DNA of 64,000 nt. It comes from Stenotrophomonas sp. ESTM1D_MKCIP4_1. Its GTDB lineage: Bacteria > Pseudomonadota > Gammaproteobacteria > Xanthomonadales > Xanthomonadaceae. Each line of letters opens with the position of its first letter. Position 1 is the stretch's first letter. This document shows positions 33,993 to 44,180 of the stretch, piece by piece. Where the stretch lies: NCBI RefSeq assembly GCF_003086895.1, contig NZ_CP026004.1, positions 2,516,731 through 2,580,730 of the forward strand, given 5' to 3'. Below the pieces are notes generated by a model. That model worked only from the letters and a program-made list of their open reading frames with translations, did not search any database and was not told where the DNA came from. The translations under genes and the position numbers were made by a program.

Positions 33993-33996
<4 letters not shown>
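33598..33996 (+). CDS. MerR-family metal-responsive activator (CueR-like)
   Basis: Predicted 132 aa. N-terminal MerR winged HTH ([20 protein letters not shown], then RSAGGYRIF), long dimerisation helix at 75-110, and a metal loop [14 protein letters not shown] with Cys112 and Cys121. Two cysteines in this loop are expected for sensors of soft metals such as Cu(I) or Ag(I). The spacing is between that of CueR and ZntR, so the exact metal is uncertain. It overlaps the P-type ATPase gene by 4 nt (ATGA) and probably activates its own operon through the long-spacer promoter. Confidence 0.92.
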
Positions 33997-36344
<2,348 letters not shown>

Positions 36345-36386
36345 CATCGGCGTCGCAGCAGACGTGAAGAAAAGTGCAATAAACGC

Positions 36387-36415
36387 TTGCCAACCCCCGG
36401 GGGCACAGCTATTAT
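36387..36415 (+). promoter_or_regulatory. Sigma-70 promoter of the tRNA cluster
   Basis: TTGCCA (36387-36392), exactly 17 bp, then TATTAT (36410-36415). A start near 36422 is 12 nt before tRNA-Ala 1. It is the best promoter in the window. Confidence 0.8.
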
Positions 36416-36433
36416 TTCGCTCCTCAGCGACGT

Positions 36434-36509
36434 GGGGCCATAGCTCAGCTGGGAGAGCGCCTGCATGGCATGCAGGAGGTCAGCGGTTCGATCCCGCTTG
36501 GCTCCACCA
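36434..36509 (+). tRNA. tRNA-Ala (GGC), copy 1
   Basis: 76 nt. Acceptor GGGGCCA / TGGCTCC with encoded CCA, D-arm AGCTCAGCTGGGAGAGC, anticodon stem CCTGC/GCAGG with loop ATGGCAT giving anticodon GGC, T-arm GGTTCGATCCC. Identical copies at 36825 and 37072. Confidence 0.97.
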
Positions 36510-36563
36510 ATCTTTCGGCATTAGGCCGTCGAAAGGTCGCTAAAGAACATTGATGAGATCTGC

Positions 36564-36639
36564 GTCCCCATCGTCTAGAGGCCTAGGACATCACCCTTTC
36601 ACGGTGGCGACCGGGGTTCGAATCCCCGTGGGGACGCCA
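36564..36639 (+). tRNA. tRNA-Glu (TTC), copy 1
   Basis: 76 nt with encoded CCA. Acceptor GTCCCCA / TGGGGAC, anticodon loop CTTTCAC giving TTC, T-arm GGGGTTCGAATCCCC. Fifty-four bp after tRNA-Ala 1, so both come from the same transcript. Confidence 0.97.
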
Positions 36640-36658
36640 ACTCATCACGAACAACGAG

Positions 36659-36685
36659 GACCCGGCCGATAACCGGGTCTTTTTT
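36659..36685 (+). terminator. Intrinsic terminator after the first tRNA pair
   Basis: Stem GACCCGG / CCGGGTC, loop CCGATAA, then a run of six T. It separates the first tRNA pair from the next two, which therefore need their own promoter. Confidence 0.88.
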
Positions 36686-36778
36686 GTTCACCGCCTACCG
36701 GCGTTCAGGTTGTGGCGTTGCTGTTCCCCCTGCCCTTGTGGCGCTGGTGGTTCACAACGAAGAAAGCGAAAAAAAAGC

Positions 36779-36807
36779 TTCCACAAAGGTGAATACGTTG
36801 GTAAGAT
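36779..36807 (+). promoter_or_regulatory. Possible promoter of the second and third tRNA pairs
   Basis: TAAGAT (36802-36807) is a fair -10, with TTCCAC 17 bp upstream as a poor -35, just before tRNA-Ala 2. A promoter is expected here because a terminator follows the first pair. Confidence 0.4.
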
Positions 36808-36824
36808 AGGCGGCTCAGTTACAC

Positions 36825-36900
36825 GGGGCCATAGCTCAGCTGGGAGAGCGCCTGCATGGCATGCAGGAGGTCAGCGGTTCGATCCCGCTTGGCTCCACCA
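36825..36900 (+). tRNA. tRNA-Ala (GGC), copy 2
   Basis: Identical in sequence to copy 1. Followed after 49 bp by tRNA-Glu copy 2; the spacer contains the hairpin TTCGAC...GTCGGA. Confidence 0.97.
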
Positions 36901-36949
36901 CTTTCGACATTAGGCCGTCGGAGGTTTTACAACTTGAAGTTTTTCGTGC

Positions 36950-37025
36950 GTCCCCATCGTCTAGAGGCCTAGGACATCACCCTTTCACGGTGGCGACCGG
37001 GGTTCGAATCCCCGTGGGGACGCCA
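36950..37025 (+). tRNA. tRNA-Glu (TTC), copy 2
   Basis: Identical in sequence to copy 1, with encoded CCA. No terminator before the third pair, only 46 bp away, so pairs two and three are probably cotranscribed. Confidence 0.97.
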
Positions 37026-37071
37026 GTTTCAAAACGGACCCTGCTCCCGGCAGGATCATCCGGGGTTTCAT

Positions 37072-37147
37072 GGGGCCATAGCTCAGCTGGGAGAGCGCCT
37101 GCATGGCATGCAGGAGGTCAGCGGTTCGATCCCGCTTGGCTCCACCA
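37072..37147 (+). tRNA. tRNA-Ala (GGC), copy 3
   Basis: Identical to copies 1 and 2. The spacer to tRNA-Glu 3 is nearly the same as that of pair 2 (GACATTAGGCCGTCG and CTACAACTTGAAGTT), pointing to a recent duplication of that unit. Confidence 0.97.
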
Positions 37148-37193
37148 CTTCGACATTAGGCCGTCGAAGTTCTACAACTTGAAGTTTTCGTGC

Positions 37194-37269
37194 GTCCCCA
37201 TCGTCTAGAGGCCTAGGACATCACCCTTTCACGGTGGCGACCGGGGTTCGAATCCCCGTGGGGACGCCA
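37194..37269 (+). tRNA. tRNA-Glu (TTC), copy 3
   Basis: Identical to copies 1 and 2; last tRNA of the cluster, followed by an intrinsic terminator. Confidence 0.97.
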
Positions 37270-37279
37270 ATTCTTTAAA

Positions 37280-37306
37280 ACCCCGGCCTCGGCCGGGGTT
37301 TTTCTT
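37280..37306 (+). terminator. Intrinsic terminator of the tRNA cluster
   Basis: Stem ACCCCGGCC / GGCCGGGGT with a short TC loop and TTTTTCTTT after it. It may also serve the GNAT gene on the opposite strand, preceded there by A-rich sequence. Confidence 0.88.
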
Positions 37307-37329
37307 TGCCTGCAAACCAGGCATGCCAT

Positions 37330-37746
37330 TCAGAACCGGCGGTACATGCCGATCGATGCGGGTGCGGTGGGCGCGAACCCGAACTGCGCATACAGACGAT
37401 GCGCCTCACCATCGGCGAGCAGGCTGACATACGCAGACGGCGGCAGATGTGCCTGCATCCACGCATCCAGGCGCCGCATCACCTCTTTACCCAGACCCTG
37501 CCCCTGCAGCCTGGGCACCACCGCAATGTCGCAGACCTGCAGGTGGCAACCGCCATCCCCCACGATGCGCCCCATCGCCACCAGCTCGCGGCCCTCGTAG
37601 GCACAGACCCCGAACAGGGTATTGGGCAGTGCGCGGCTGGCAGCCTCTGCCGTCTTGGCACTGAGCCCGGCCAGCAGCCTCAGCTCGCAGTACTCCTCCA
37701 CGGTGGGTACGCCATCGCGGAACAGGCAGGTCGTCGAATCATTCAT
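37330..37746 (-). CDS. GNAT-family N-acetyltransferase
   Basis: Predicted 138 aa, one GNAT domain. Motif A with the acetyl-CoA pyrophosphate loop is VCDIAVVPRLQGQGLGKEVM; motif B region is YVSLLADGEAHRLYAQFGF, followed by the usual Tyr near the C-terminus (MYRRF). It transfers an acetyl group from acetyl-CoA to an amine of an unknown small molecule or protein in the cytoplasm. It stands alone between the tRNA cluster and the divergent SRAP gene. Confidence 0.9.
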   Translation of the reverse strand: MNDSTTCLFRDGVPTVEEYCELRLLAGLSAKTAEAASRALPNTLFGVCAYEGRELVAMGRIVGDGGCHLQVCDIAVVPRLQGQGLGKEVMRRLDAWMQAHLPPSAYVSLLADGEAHRLYAQFGFAPTAPASIGMYRRF

Positions 37747-37822
37747 GCGTCATCTCCCAGATGTCGCGCTATCCTGCCGTAGTCAGGTCGCAGCCGCTGC
37801 GACCTTCGCTCACAGAATGCCC

Positions 37823-38779
37823 ATGTGCTACTCCGCCCTCATCCGCGCCGACTACGCCAAGCTGGTCCGTGAATTCGGTGCCGTGCTGTCGCTGGAAGAA
37901 TTCGCCGAGCTGTACGCGCATGATCCCGGCAAGAAGCGGCCGAAGACCCCCAAGGCGATGGACGATGGATTCGCCGGTGCCCGCACCGAACAGGGGCGCG
38001 ACATCGTGGCGAAGATCCAGCAGTGGCATGCGGAGGAGCAGCAGGCGCTGCAGGCCGAGCTGTTGAAGCAGAGCGAACGACGCGACATCGCCAACGCCAC
38101 CCTGGCCACACGACCGACACAGAAAGCGCGCAACGACCTGCGCGTGGCCAGCAACCGCATCGAACGCGCGCAGTCACGCCTGGATGACCTGCACCGGGCG
38201 CAGCTGCTGCCACGCGACAACCGTATCTTCCCCGGCACCTATGCGCCGGTGATGGTCAGCGAGAACGGGCAGCGGGTAATCAAGCCGATGCGCTACCAGT
38301 GCCGCCTGCCGGACAAGCCCGCGCGCAATGACGTGCTGTATCCGGGGACGTACAACGCGCGCCGGGACAGCCTGGAAGGCTACTGGCGCGGTGCCTTCGG
38401 CCTGCGCCACGGCGTGGTGGTGGTCAGTGCGTTCTACGAGCACGTGCCGCGCCACGCCATCGCCGGCCGCAGCCTGGATGCCGATGAAAAAGAACAGGAC
38501 GTCGTACTGGAGTTCCGCCCCGATCCACCTCGCGATCTGCTGCTGGCCTGCCTGTGGGCCGAATGGGAAGGCCCGGAAGGCCGCTTGTTGTCCTTCGCTG
38601 CCATCACCGACGCACCGCCGGCCGACGTGGCGGCTGCCGGCCATGACCGTGGTGTGGTGCCGATCCGCCCGGAACATCTCGATGCCTGGCTCAACCCCGA
38701 TCCGGACCAGCTGGCCACGCAGTACGCCATCCTCGATGACCGCGAGGACCTGCGCTACGTCTATGAAGAGGCGGCCTGA
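37823..38779 (+). CDS. SRAP (HMCES/YedK-like) abasic-site protein, enlarged variant
   Basis: Predicted 318 aa against about 220 for YedK. The ATG at 37823 gives Met-Cys, the Cys2 that becomes the N-terminal nucleophile; the ATG 6 nt upstream would add two residues and block it. Other active-site residues are in place: Asn178 in GTYNARRDS, Glu206 in SAFYEH, His274 in GHDRGVVP. SRAP proteins crosslink to abasic sites in single-stranded DNA and shield them. Residues about 25-130 form a charged, helical insert (IVAKIQQWHAEEQQALQAEL) not found in YedK. No LexA box is visible upstream. Confidence 0.87.
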   Translation: MCYSALIRADYAKLVREFGAVLSLEEFAELYAHDPGKKRPKTPKAMDDGFAGARTEQGRDIVAKIQQWHAEEQQALQAELLKQSERRDIANATLATRPTQKARNDLRVASNRIERAQSRLDDLHRAQLLPRDNRIFPGTYAPVMVSENGQRVIKPMRYQCRLPDKPARNDVLYPGTYNARRDSLEGYWRGAFGLRHGVVVVSAFYEHVPRHAIAGRSLDADEKEQDVVLEFRPDPPRDLLLACLWAEWEGPEGRLLSFAAITDAPPADVAAAGHDRGVVPIRPEHLDAWLNPDPDQLATQYAILDDREDLRYVYEEAA

Positions 38780-38794
38780 GCCGGGTTCCTGCCG

Positions 38795-39175
38795 TCAGAC
38801 CTGCGCGCTGGAGCGGCCGACCGCGCGCACCAGCGCCCGCGACAGATCCGCCGACAGATAGGGCTTGACCAGCAGTACGCCGGCACGCATCGATGCCGGC
38901 AGTTGTTCGGCGGTCATGCCGGTGGCCAGCACGAAGGGGACCCCACGCGCCGTCAGCGCCGCAGCGACGGGCTCACTGGTCTCGTTGCCGGCAAGGCGGT
39001 AATCCAACAGCGCTACATCCGGCGAAGTTTCCTGCAGCAGGCGCAGCGACTCGGCGACCGTCGCAGCCATCCCGACGACCACGGAGCCAGCCTGCACCAG
39101 CTGCATCTGCAGCAGAGCCGCGCTCATCTCGTCGTTCTCGACCACCAGCACCCGCACGTCCTGCAACGCTGTCAT
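38795..39175 (-). CDS. Single-domain response regulator
   Basis: Predicted 126 aa, CheY-like receiver only. Phospho-acceptor Asp58 in DVALLDYRL, acidic pair Glu13/Asp15 in VVENDE, Thr84-type switch residue in LATGMT and Lys104-type residue in LLVKPY. No output domain, so it acts by protein contact or as a phosphate sink. No cognate kinase adjoins it. Similar stand-alone receivers are common in Stenotrophomonas and Xanthomonas. Its stop lies 15 bp from that of the convergent SRAP gene. Confidence 0.88.
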   Translation of the reverse strand: MTALQDVRVLVVENDEMSAALLQMQLVQAGSVVVGMAATVAESLRLLQETSPDVALLDYRLAGNETSEPVAAALTARGVPFVLATGMTAEQLPASMRAGVLLVKPYLSADLSRALVRAVGRSSAQV

Positions 39176-39313
39176 GGACCCCGCTCCTGCACCAGTTAAG
39201 CCGGTCCAGTATAGCCATCACCTGGCCATAACCGACAAAACGGCGGGCTTCTGGCCCGATTCGCCGGCGCCCCTATGAACGGTCAGCGCCCTCGGTTACA
39301 CTAGCCCGCTGCT

Positions 39314-39399
39314 GCCGGTGTGGCGGAATGGTATACGCAGCTGACTCAAAATCAGCCGGGGGTAACCCCATGAAGGTTCGAGTCCTTTCACCGGCACCA
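39314..39399 (+). tRNA. tRNA-Leu (CAA)
   Basis: 86 nt class II tRNA with encoded CCA. Acceptor GCCGGTG / CACCGGC; anticodon stem GCTGA/TCAGC with loop CTCAAAA giving CAA; variable arm CGGGGGTAACCCCATG; T-arm GGTTCGAGTCC. Confidence 0.95.
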
Positions 39400-39440
39400 T
39401 GAAGCCTTGCGGCGCAAGCGCTTCTACAGAAATGGCGTAA

Positions 39441-39475
39441 TGGAGTCGTGAGTTCACCGACTCCAGCCTGTTTTT
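39441..39475 (+). terminator. Terminator of tRNA-Leu
   Basis: Stem TGGAGTCG / CGACTCCA, loop TGAGTTCAC, then GCCTGTTTTT. Located 42 bp after the tRNA. Confidence 0.8.
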
Positions 39476-39597
39476 CATTACCCCCTTCGATCATCCTCAG
39501 CGCTCTGGCCACGCTGTCAGCGATCTTTCACGTGGCGCGCCTGATCGACAGCGCGGTTCAGGCTCGCCTGCCGCAGCTCGCCATCCGACCGGACAAC

Positions 39598-40689
39598 TCA
39601 GGGGATGCGATGCTCCTCTGGCCGAACCGTTGGCACCGGTTGCCGGGATCGCCAAGCCTTCACTGCGGTGAGGATGGGGCGCTCCAGCACGTAATGAGCA
39701 ATGACGCCCACAACAACCGATACCAGAGTGGCGCAGAGAATGATCCCGTCCGCGGCCATGGCGCCGAACAGATCCAACCGGTGGAGCAGCCAGTCCTGGA
39801 CATGCATGTGAAACAGGTAGATCGAGTACGAAGCATCGCCCAGCACTGCGAGGAAGCGCCCTCTTCCTTCTGGCACGGGCTCCCTGAGAGTCGCTGAGGC
39901 AACGATGAGGGCCGAATAGACACCCCACGTTCTGAGGCGCTCCCAGCTGATGGTGCCATCGAGCGTGTTGCCGGACAGCCACTCACCACTCATTCCGTGC
40001 ATTGCATCGCGGAGAATGAAGAACGCACCTGCGGCAAAGAGTGCGCTGGCGCCCCAGGAAGGAAGACGATAGCCACGGGTCCAGAACCGCCCGATCACCA
40101 CCCCGAGCACGAACTCCAAGGTGATCGGATTCCCAATGATGTTCAGGGATAGAACGTTGAACGGCCGGGCAAAGCCATAGGCAGACCCGAGGATGACGAG
40201 ACCTGCAACGATCAGCGTGATCCTTTCAGCCAGGCTCCTGCGGGAGCGCCATAACAGCGCTGCAGTGACCACGGCATAGAAGGTCGCCTCGAACAACAGC
40301 GTCCACCCCGGCGGTAGCGTTGGCGACATTGACGCGGGGCCAACGGGCTGCATCAGCGCCAGCGACATGAGCAGGTCCCCCAGGCCCACCGGACCGGGGC
40401 TGACCAGCACAAAGAGGAGTGTGGCCAAGGCATACAGGGGCCAGACCCGCAGCAGGCGGTTCTGGACAAACGCCTTCACCGACACAGCGTTCGCCGCAGA
40501 GATCGAAACGATGAACCCACTGATGACGAAGAACACATCGACGCCAATGGAGCCTATCTGCCGAATATCTCCGTATTCCGTCTGGTACGAATGCAGCCCG
40601 TTGTTGGTGATGAGGAACATCGCGTGAAACCAGACGACCCCTATCGCCGCCAATCCCCTCAACCACTGGATGCTGACCAACTTGTCCAT
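39598..40689 (-). CDS. Acyltransferase-3 family membrane protein (OafA-like)
   Basis: Predicted 363 aa, 10 membrane segments, Acyl_transf_3 (PF01757). N-terminal IQWLRGLAAIGVVWFHA holds the family Arg and His; GSIGVDVFFVISGFIVS follows; late motif SYSIYLFHMHVQDWLL. Such enzymes transfer acetyl or other acyl groups to sugars of O-antigen, exopolysaccharide or glycolipid. Start at MDKLVSIQW with a GGGAGAGG site. Codon use looks less GC-extreme than in neighbouring genes, and the gene lies just after tRNA-Leu, which hints at horizontal gain. No polysaccharide genes are near. Confidence 0.9.
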   Translation of the reverse strand: MDKLVSIQWLRGLAAIGVVWFHAMFLITNNGLHSYQTEYGDIRQIGSIGVDVFFVISGFIVSISAANAVSVKAFVQNRLLRVWPLYALATLLFVLVSPGPVGLGDLLMSLALMQPVGPASMSPTLPPGWTLLFEATFYAVVTAALLWRSRRSLAERITLIVAGLVILGSAYGFARPFNVLSLNIIGNPITLEFVLGVVIGRFWTRGYRLPSWGASALFAAGAFFILRDAMHGMSGEWLSGNTLDGTISWERLRTWGVYSALIVASATLREPVPEGRGRFLAVLGDASYSIYLFHMHVQDWLLHRLDLFGAMAADGIILCATLVSVVVGVIAHYVLERPILTAVKAWRSRQPVPTVRPEEHRIP

Positions 40690-41008
40690 GGCGCCTCTCC
40701 CCTGGCGTTCGGTCCATGGTAGCAAGGCCGCAGGGCGCCCGGTTCCACCACGCCGGCCGTGCCATGCGTGGTCCTGTCCCGCCATCCATTGGCGCGCCGA
40801 TCATGCGCTGGACGTCCAACGTGCCGGTGCACCCATGTCGCCTTTGGCGGGACCTCCGGCGCACTGGCAGCCGGAATGCGCCACAGACTGACGCACCATG
40901 CGCAGGTTCCGTTCAATTCACTCCCGAAAATCGCGTGCCCGCAGGACCGACGTAGGCTGGCGACGACCACATGAAGTGGTCGAGATCGCTACAGAACAGG
41001 AGAAAAGC
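40690..41008. other. Gene-free region between acyltransferase and secreted protein genes
   Basis: This 319-bp divergent intergenic region must contain both promoters. I see no repeat, RNA gene or strong promoter match. The sequence CAGGAGAAAAG at its end is the ribosome site of the next gene. Confidence 0.5.
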
Positions 41009-41527
41009 ATGAAGCTGTCACCGTCTGTTGTCGTGCTGTCGCTGCTGGTCCTGGGTGCCGGGATGTCCGAAGCATCGGACGCCTATGCCGCACCTTCACG
41101 CAGCCCGTGCACAACCACCGAAACCAGCACGATCCTCCGTCGCGGAGACGCCGGGTTCAAGGAGACCACCGCGAGTCTCAACAGGTTCTTCGACGCACAC
41201 CGCGCCACGGCCGTAATTTCCACCCCGCCGCGTCGGGAACTTGCCGATGCAGAAGCCGAAGTCATTCACGTCGAGACCCACGTCGAGCGCTGCGGGAAAG
41301 GCAGTCTGCTTGACACCCACACGAACTCCATTGGTGGGTGCAGCTATGTGGGATGCACGGGCTCGCCTGGTCATGAGTTCAGCGGAATGCCGGTTGGCTC
41401 CGTCGTCAGCATGAGCTCCTGCGGAGGTGGCATGCAGCGCTCAGGCACGTTCCAGCGGACCGCCAGCGGCTGGGTCATGACGGCCTACAAGGAAGCCCGG
41501 GCCACCCAATGTGACGCATTGAGCTGA
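41009..41527 (+). CDS. Secreted cysteine-containing hypothetical protein
   Basis: Predicted 172 aa, no known family. Signal peptide VVVLSLLVLGAGMSEASDAYA. The mature part has six to seven Cys (in SPCTT, ERCGKG, GGCSYVGC, MSSCGGG and TQCDALS), an even pattern suggesting disulfides in the periplasm or outside. SD AGGAGAAAAG supports the ATG. It is monocistronic, next to the acyltransferase gene in a region of slightly different composition, and ends at a bidirectional terminator. Could be a small secreted enzyme inhibitor or structural protein; no evidence decides. Confidence 0.65.
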   Translation: MKLSPSVVVLSLLVLGAGMSEASDAYAAPSRSPCTTTETSTILRRGDAGFKETTASLNRFFDAHRATAVISTPPRRELADAEAEVIHVETHVERCGKGSLLDTHTNSIGGCSYVGCTGSPGHEFSGMPVGSVVSMSSCGGGMQRSGTFQRTASGWVMTAYKEARATQCDALS

Positions 41528-41574
41528 GTCCACCCATACCGGGTCCGCGGACGCCACAGGCAGCACCGGGCAGC

Positions 41575-41601
41575 AAAGGCCAGGTCATGCACCTGGCCTT
41601 T
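41575..41601. terminator. Bidirectional terminator between convergent genes
   Basis: Perfect stem AAAGGCCAGGT / ACCTGGCCTTT with loop CATGC. A-rich on the left and T-ended on the right, so it can act in both directions. Confidence 0.75.
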
Positions 41602-41617
41602 GCACGCGCGGCGGCCG

Positions 41618-43459
41618 CTACGGTACCACCCGCAACATCGGCGACCGGTGTGCAGTCGCACTGCCCTGCCCCACGTCCACCCGGAACCCGGCCACCGTCT
41701 GCAGCAGCTGCCCGGACTGCTCTTCCATGCTGCGCGCCGCCGCCGAGGCTTCCTCCACCAGTGCTGCGTTCTGCTGGGTACCCTGGTCGATCAGGTCGAT
41801 GGCCTGGTTCATCTGCTGGATGTCGTCGCTCTGATGTTGTGCCGCCGCGCTGATCTGGGTCATCAGGTCGCTCACCCGGCGCACGTCACGCACGATTTCA
41901 TCCATGGTGCGCCCGGCACTTTCCACCTGCGCGGTTCCGGCGCCGACGTTCGCCACCGATGCGTCGATGAGCTGTTTGATCTCCTTGGCGGCACTGGCCG
42001 ACCGCTGTGACAGCTCACGGATCTCGGTCGCGACCACGGCAAACCCACGACCATGCTGGCCGGCCCGCGCCGCTTCCACTGCCGCATTGAGCGCCAGGAT
42101 GTTGGTCTGGAAGGCAATGCCGTCGATCACCCCGATGATGTCCACGATGCGGCGCGAGGAGGCGTTGATCACCGCCATGGTGGCGACCACCTCATGAACC
42201 ACCGCGCCGCCACGCGCTGCCACATCGGCGGTGCCGCCGGCCAGTTCGCTGGCCTGCCGCGCATGGGTGGCGGTGCGCTGTACGGTGTCGGCCAGGCCCT
42301 TCATGGACACTGCCGTTTCTTCCAGCGACGCGGCCTGCTGCTCCGTACGCTGGGACAGATCGCTGTTGCCCTGCGCGATTTCGCTGGCGCCCACGGCAAT
42401 GGTATCGGCGGCGAACTTGATCTGGCCGAGGATGCCGGCCATCGCTTCGACCAGCGCGTTGACGCCCTCGCACAGCTCGGCGACCGGGCCGCGCTTGTCG
42501 GTCATGTCCACGTGGTGAGTCAGGTCGCCCTGCTTTGCGGCCGCCACCACTTCACGGGTCTGCGCCACGGCACGCTGGGTGGCCTGGTTTTCGTGTACCT
42601 GGGCGGTGATGTCGGTCGCATACTTCACCACCTTGAACGGACGGCCGTTCATGTCCAGGATCGGGTTGTACGAGGCTTGGATCCATACCTCACGACCGCC
42701 CTTGCCCAGGCGCCGGTACTGCCCCGCGTCATACTCCCCGCGGCCAAGCTTTTCCCAGAACTGGCGGTACTCGGCGCTCTGGCGATACTCGGGTTCGACA
42801 AACAAGGCGTGATGCTGTCCGCGCACTTCCTCCAGGGTGTAGCCGGTGGCGGCCAGGAAGTTGGCGTTGGCCGACAGGATGCGGCCATCGAGGCCGAACT
42901 CGATCACGGCCTGCGACTTGTCGATGGCGGCCAGCTGCCCCGCTGAATCGGCGGCCTGCAGCTTCTGCGCGGTGATGTCGGTGGCGAACTTCACGACCTT
43001 GTAGGGCCGCCCCTGGCGATCCAGGACGGGGTTGTACGAGGCCTGGATCCAGATCTCCCGTCCTCCTTTGCCGAAGCGCCGGTACTGCCCGGCGTCGAAC
43101 TCGCCACGCGCCAGCCGCGCCCAGAACTCGCGGTACTCGGCGCTGCGGCTGTGCTCCGGGTCGACGAACAGGGCGTGGTGCTGGCCCTGGATCTCATCCA
43201 GACGGTAGCCCACGGCCTGCAGGAAGTTCTCGTTGGCCTGCAGGATGGTGCCATCCAGGCCGAACTCGATGACCGCCTGCACGCGGTGCAACGCGGCCAC
43301 CTGCGCGGCCAGCTCGTCCTGGCGACGGTCCTGTTCCGACTGTGCAGTGGCGCTGCGCTGGGAACCCAGCGCGCCCAGCAGCGCGCGCCAGGGCGAATAG
43401 CGGGAATGGGAGTCGGCCGGTGTCTGCTCACCTGCCGTGAAGCCTGGCATCAGCATCAT
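41618..43459 (-). CDS. Soluble methyl-accepting chemoreceptor with two duplicated PAS domains
   Basis: Predicted 613 aa, no membrane segment. Residues about 55-170 and 175-290 are two PAS domains that are roughly three-quarters identical ([20 protein letters not shown] against [20 protein letters not shown]), then a HAMP-like linker (GDLTHHVDM) and a signalling domain with the hairpin tip [20 protein letters not shown]. It should report an internal cue such as redox state or oxygen to CheA. The layout is that of BdlA of Pseudomonas, which controls biofilm dispersal. Start at MMLMPGF with GAGG upstream; the open frame continues 87 codons further without domain content. Confidence 0.92.
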   Translation of the reverse strand: MMLMPGFTAGEQTPADSHSRYSPWRALLGALGSQRSATAQSEQDRRQDELAAQVAALHRVQAVIEFGLDGTILQANENFLQAVGYRLDEIQGQHHALFVDPEHSRSAEYREFWARLARGEFDAGQYRRFGKGGREIWIQASYNPVLDRQGRPYKVVKFATDITAQKLQAADSAGQLAAIDKSQAVIEFGLDGRILSANANFLAATGYTLEEVRGQHHALFVEPEYRQSAEYRQFWEKLGRGEYDAGQYRRLGKGGREVWIQASYNPILDMNGRPFKVVKYATDITAQVHENQATQRAVAQTREVVAAAKQGDLTHHVDMTDKRGPVAELCEGVNALVEAMAGILGQIKFAADTIAVGASEIAQGNSDLSQRTEQQAASLEETAVSMKGLADTVQRTATHARQASELAGGTADVAARGGAVVHEVVATMAVINASSRRIVDIIGVIDGIAFQTNILALNAAVEAARAGQHGRGFAVVATEIRELSQRSASAAKEIKQLIDASVANVGAGTAQVESAGRTMDEIVRDVRRVSDLMTQISAAAQHQSDDIQQMNQAIDLIDQGTQQNAALVEEASAAARSMEEQSGQLLQTVAGFRVDVGQGSATAHRSPMLRVVP

Positions 43460-43741
43460 GGGGTCCTCGGAGTCCAATAAAATGCAATCCGGCGGGCGGA
43501 TGCCCGGCGGGGCCATCAATTGCCTGGACTTGCAGACGCGCGGGGGTAGCGTCCTTGTTGGTGGTGCGCGTAAAGCTCTGGACTGCGGACTGCGGTACAC
43601 ACAGCGCGGGCCGCCCGTCGGGGGCAGCCTAGAGTCCAGCCGCGAGGAACAGGAGCGGGATCCATTCCGGTTATCGGCAGGCCCGCCGCAGCCTTTAGGC
43701 CCATTTGGCCAGGGCGGCACCCTGCCGGCGCTGGGCCCCGG

Positions 43742-44017
43742 TCAGCGTTGCCGCCACAGGATCCAGCGCAGCACGGCAATGGCCAGTACCGCCGGCAGGT
43801 AGCCGAGGCTGCCCACCCAGACCAGCAGCGCCGCGGTCACCCAGCCACCGCCGCCCCCCAGGATCCACGACGAGGTCTGCAGGATGTGCAGTGCGACCGG
43901 CAGCAACAACGCCGGCGACAGGCGCAGCACGTGCCAACGCCAGCCCAGCGGCCCGACGAAGCCGATGATCGCTCCAAGCACTGCAGCAGTGGTCACGATG
44001 GGCAACGCAGCGTCCAT
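43742..44017 (-). CDS. Small membrane protein, three hydrophobic segments
   Basis: Predicted 91 aa, unrecognised. Three hydrophobic helices: IVTTAAVLGAIIGFVGPLGW, LLLPVALHILQTSSWILG and AALLVWVGSLGYLPAVLAIAVL, the last followed by a basic end (RWILWRQR). An inner membrane location is likely. Start at MDAALPIV; the frame extends upstream as a Cys/Arg-rich sequence that is unlikely to be coding. Located between the chemoreceptor and a divergent exported protein gene. Confidence 0.6.
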   Translation of the reverse strand: MDAALPIVTTAAVLGAIIGFVGPLGWRWHVLRLSPALLLPVALHILQTSSWILGGGGGWVTAALLVWVGSLGYLPAVLAIAVLRWILWRQR

Positions 44018-44180
44018 GTCGTTGTCTGTTCCGGGGTGCAACGGCCATTGTGGATGATCCCTGCCGTTACAGCGATGCACGCTGCACCGAAAAGGTTGCA
44101 ATGACCAACGGCGCATCCCCTCACGCGCAGCCGCGCGCACCATGGCCGGGTCAGGGAGCCAACCATTGCAGGGAGAAGCC

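Noticed and set aside
36861..37208. A 115-codon frame through tRNA-Ala and tRNA-Glu copies
   Set aside because: It is a product of the repeated tRNA sequence, not a protein gene.
39380..39399. tRNA-Leu 3' end as an attachment site of an island
   Set aside because: I found no second copy of the tRNA end within the next 2-3 kb and no integrase, so an att pair cannot be claimed.
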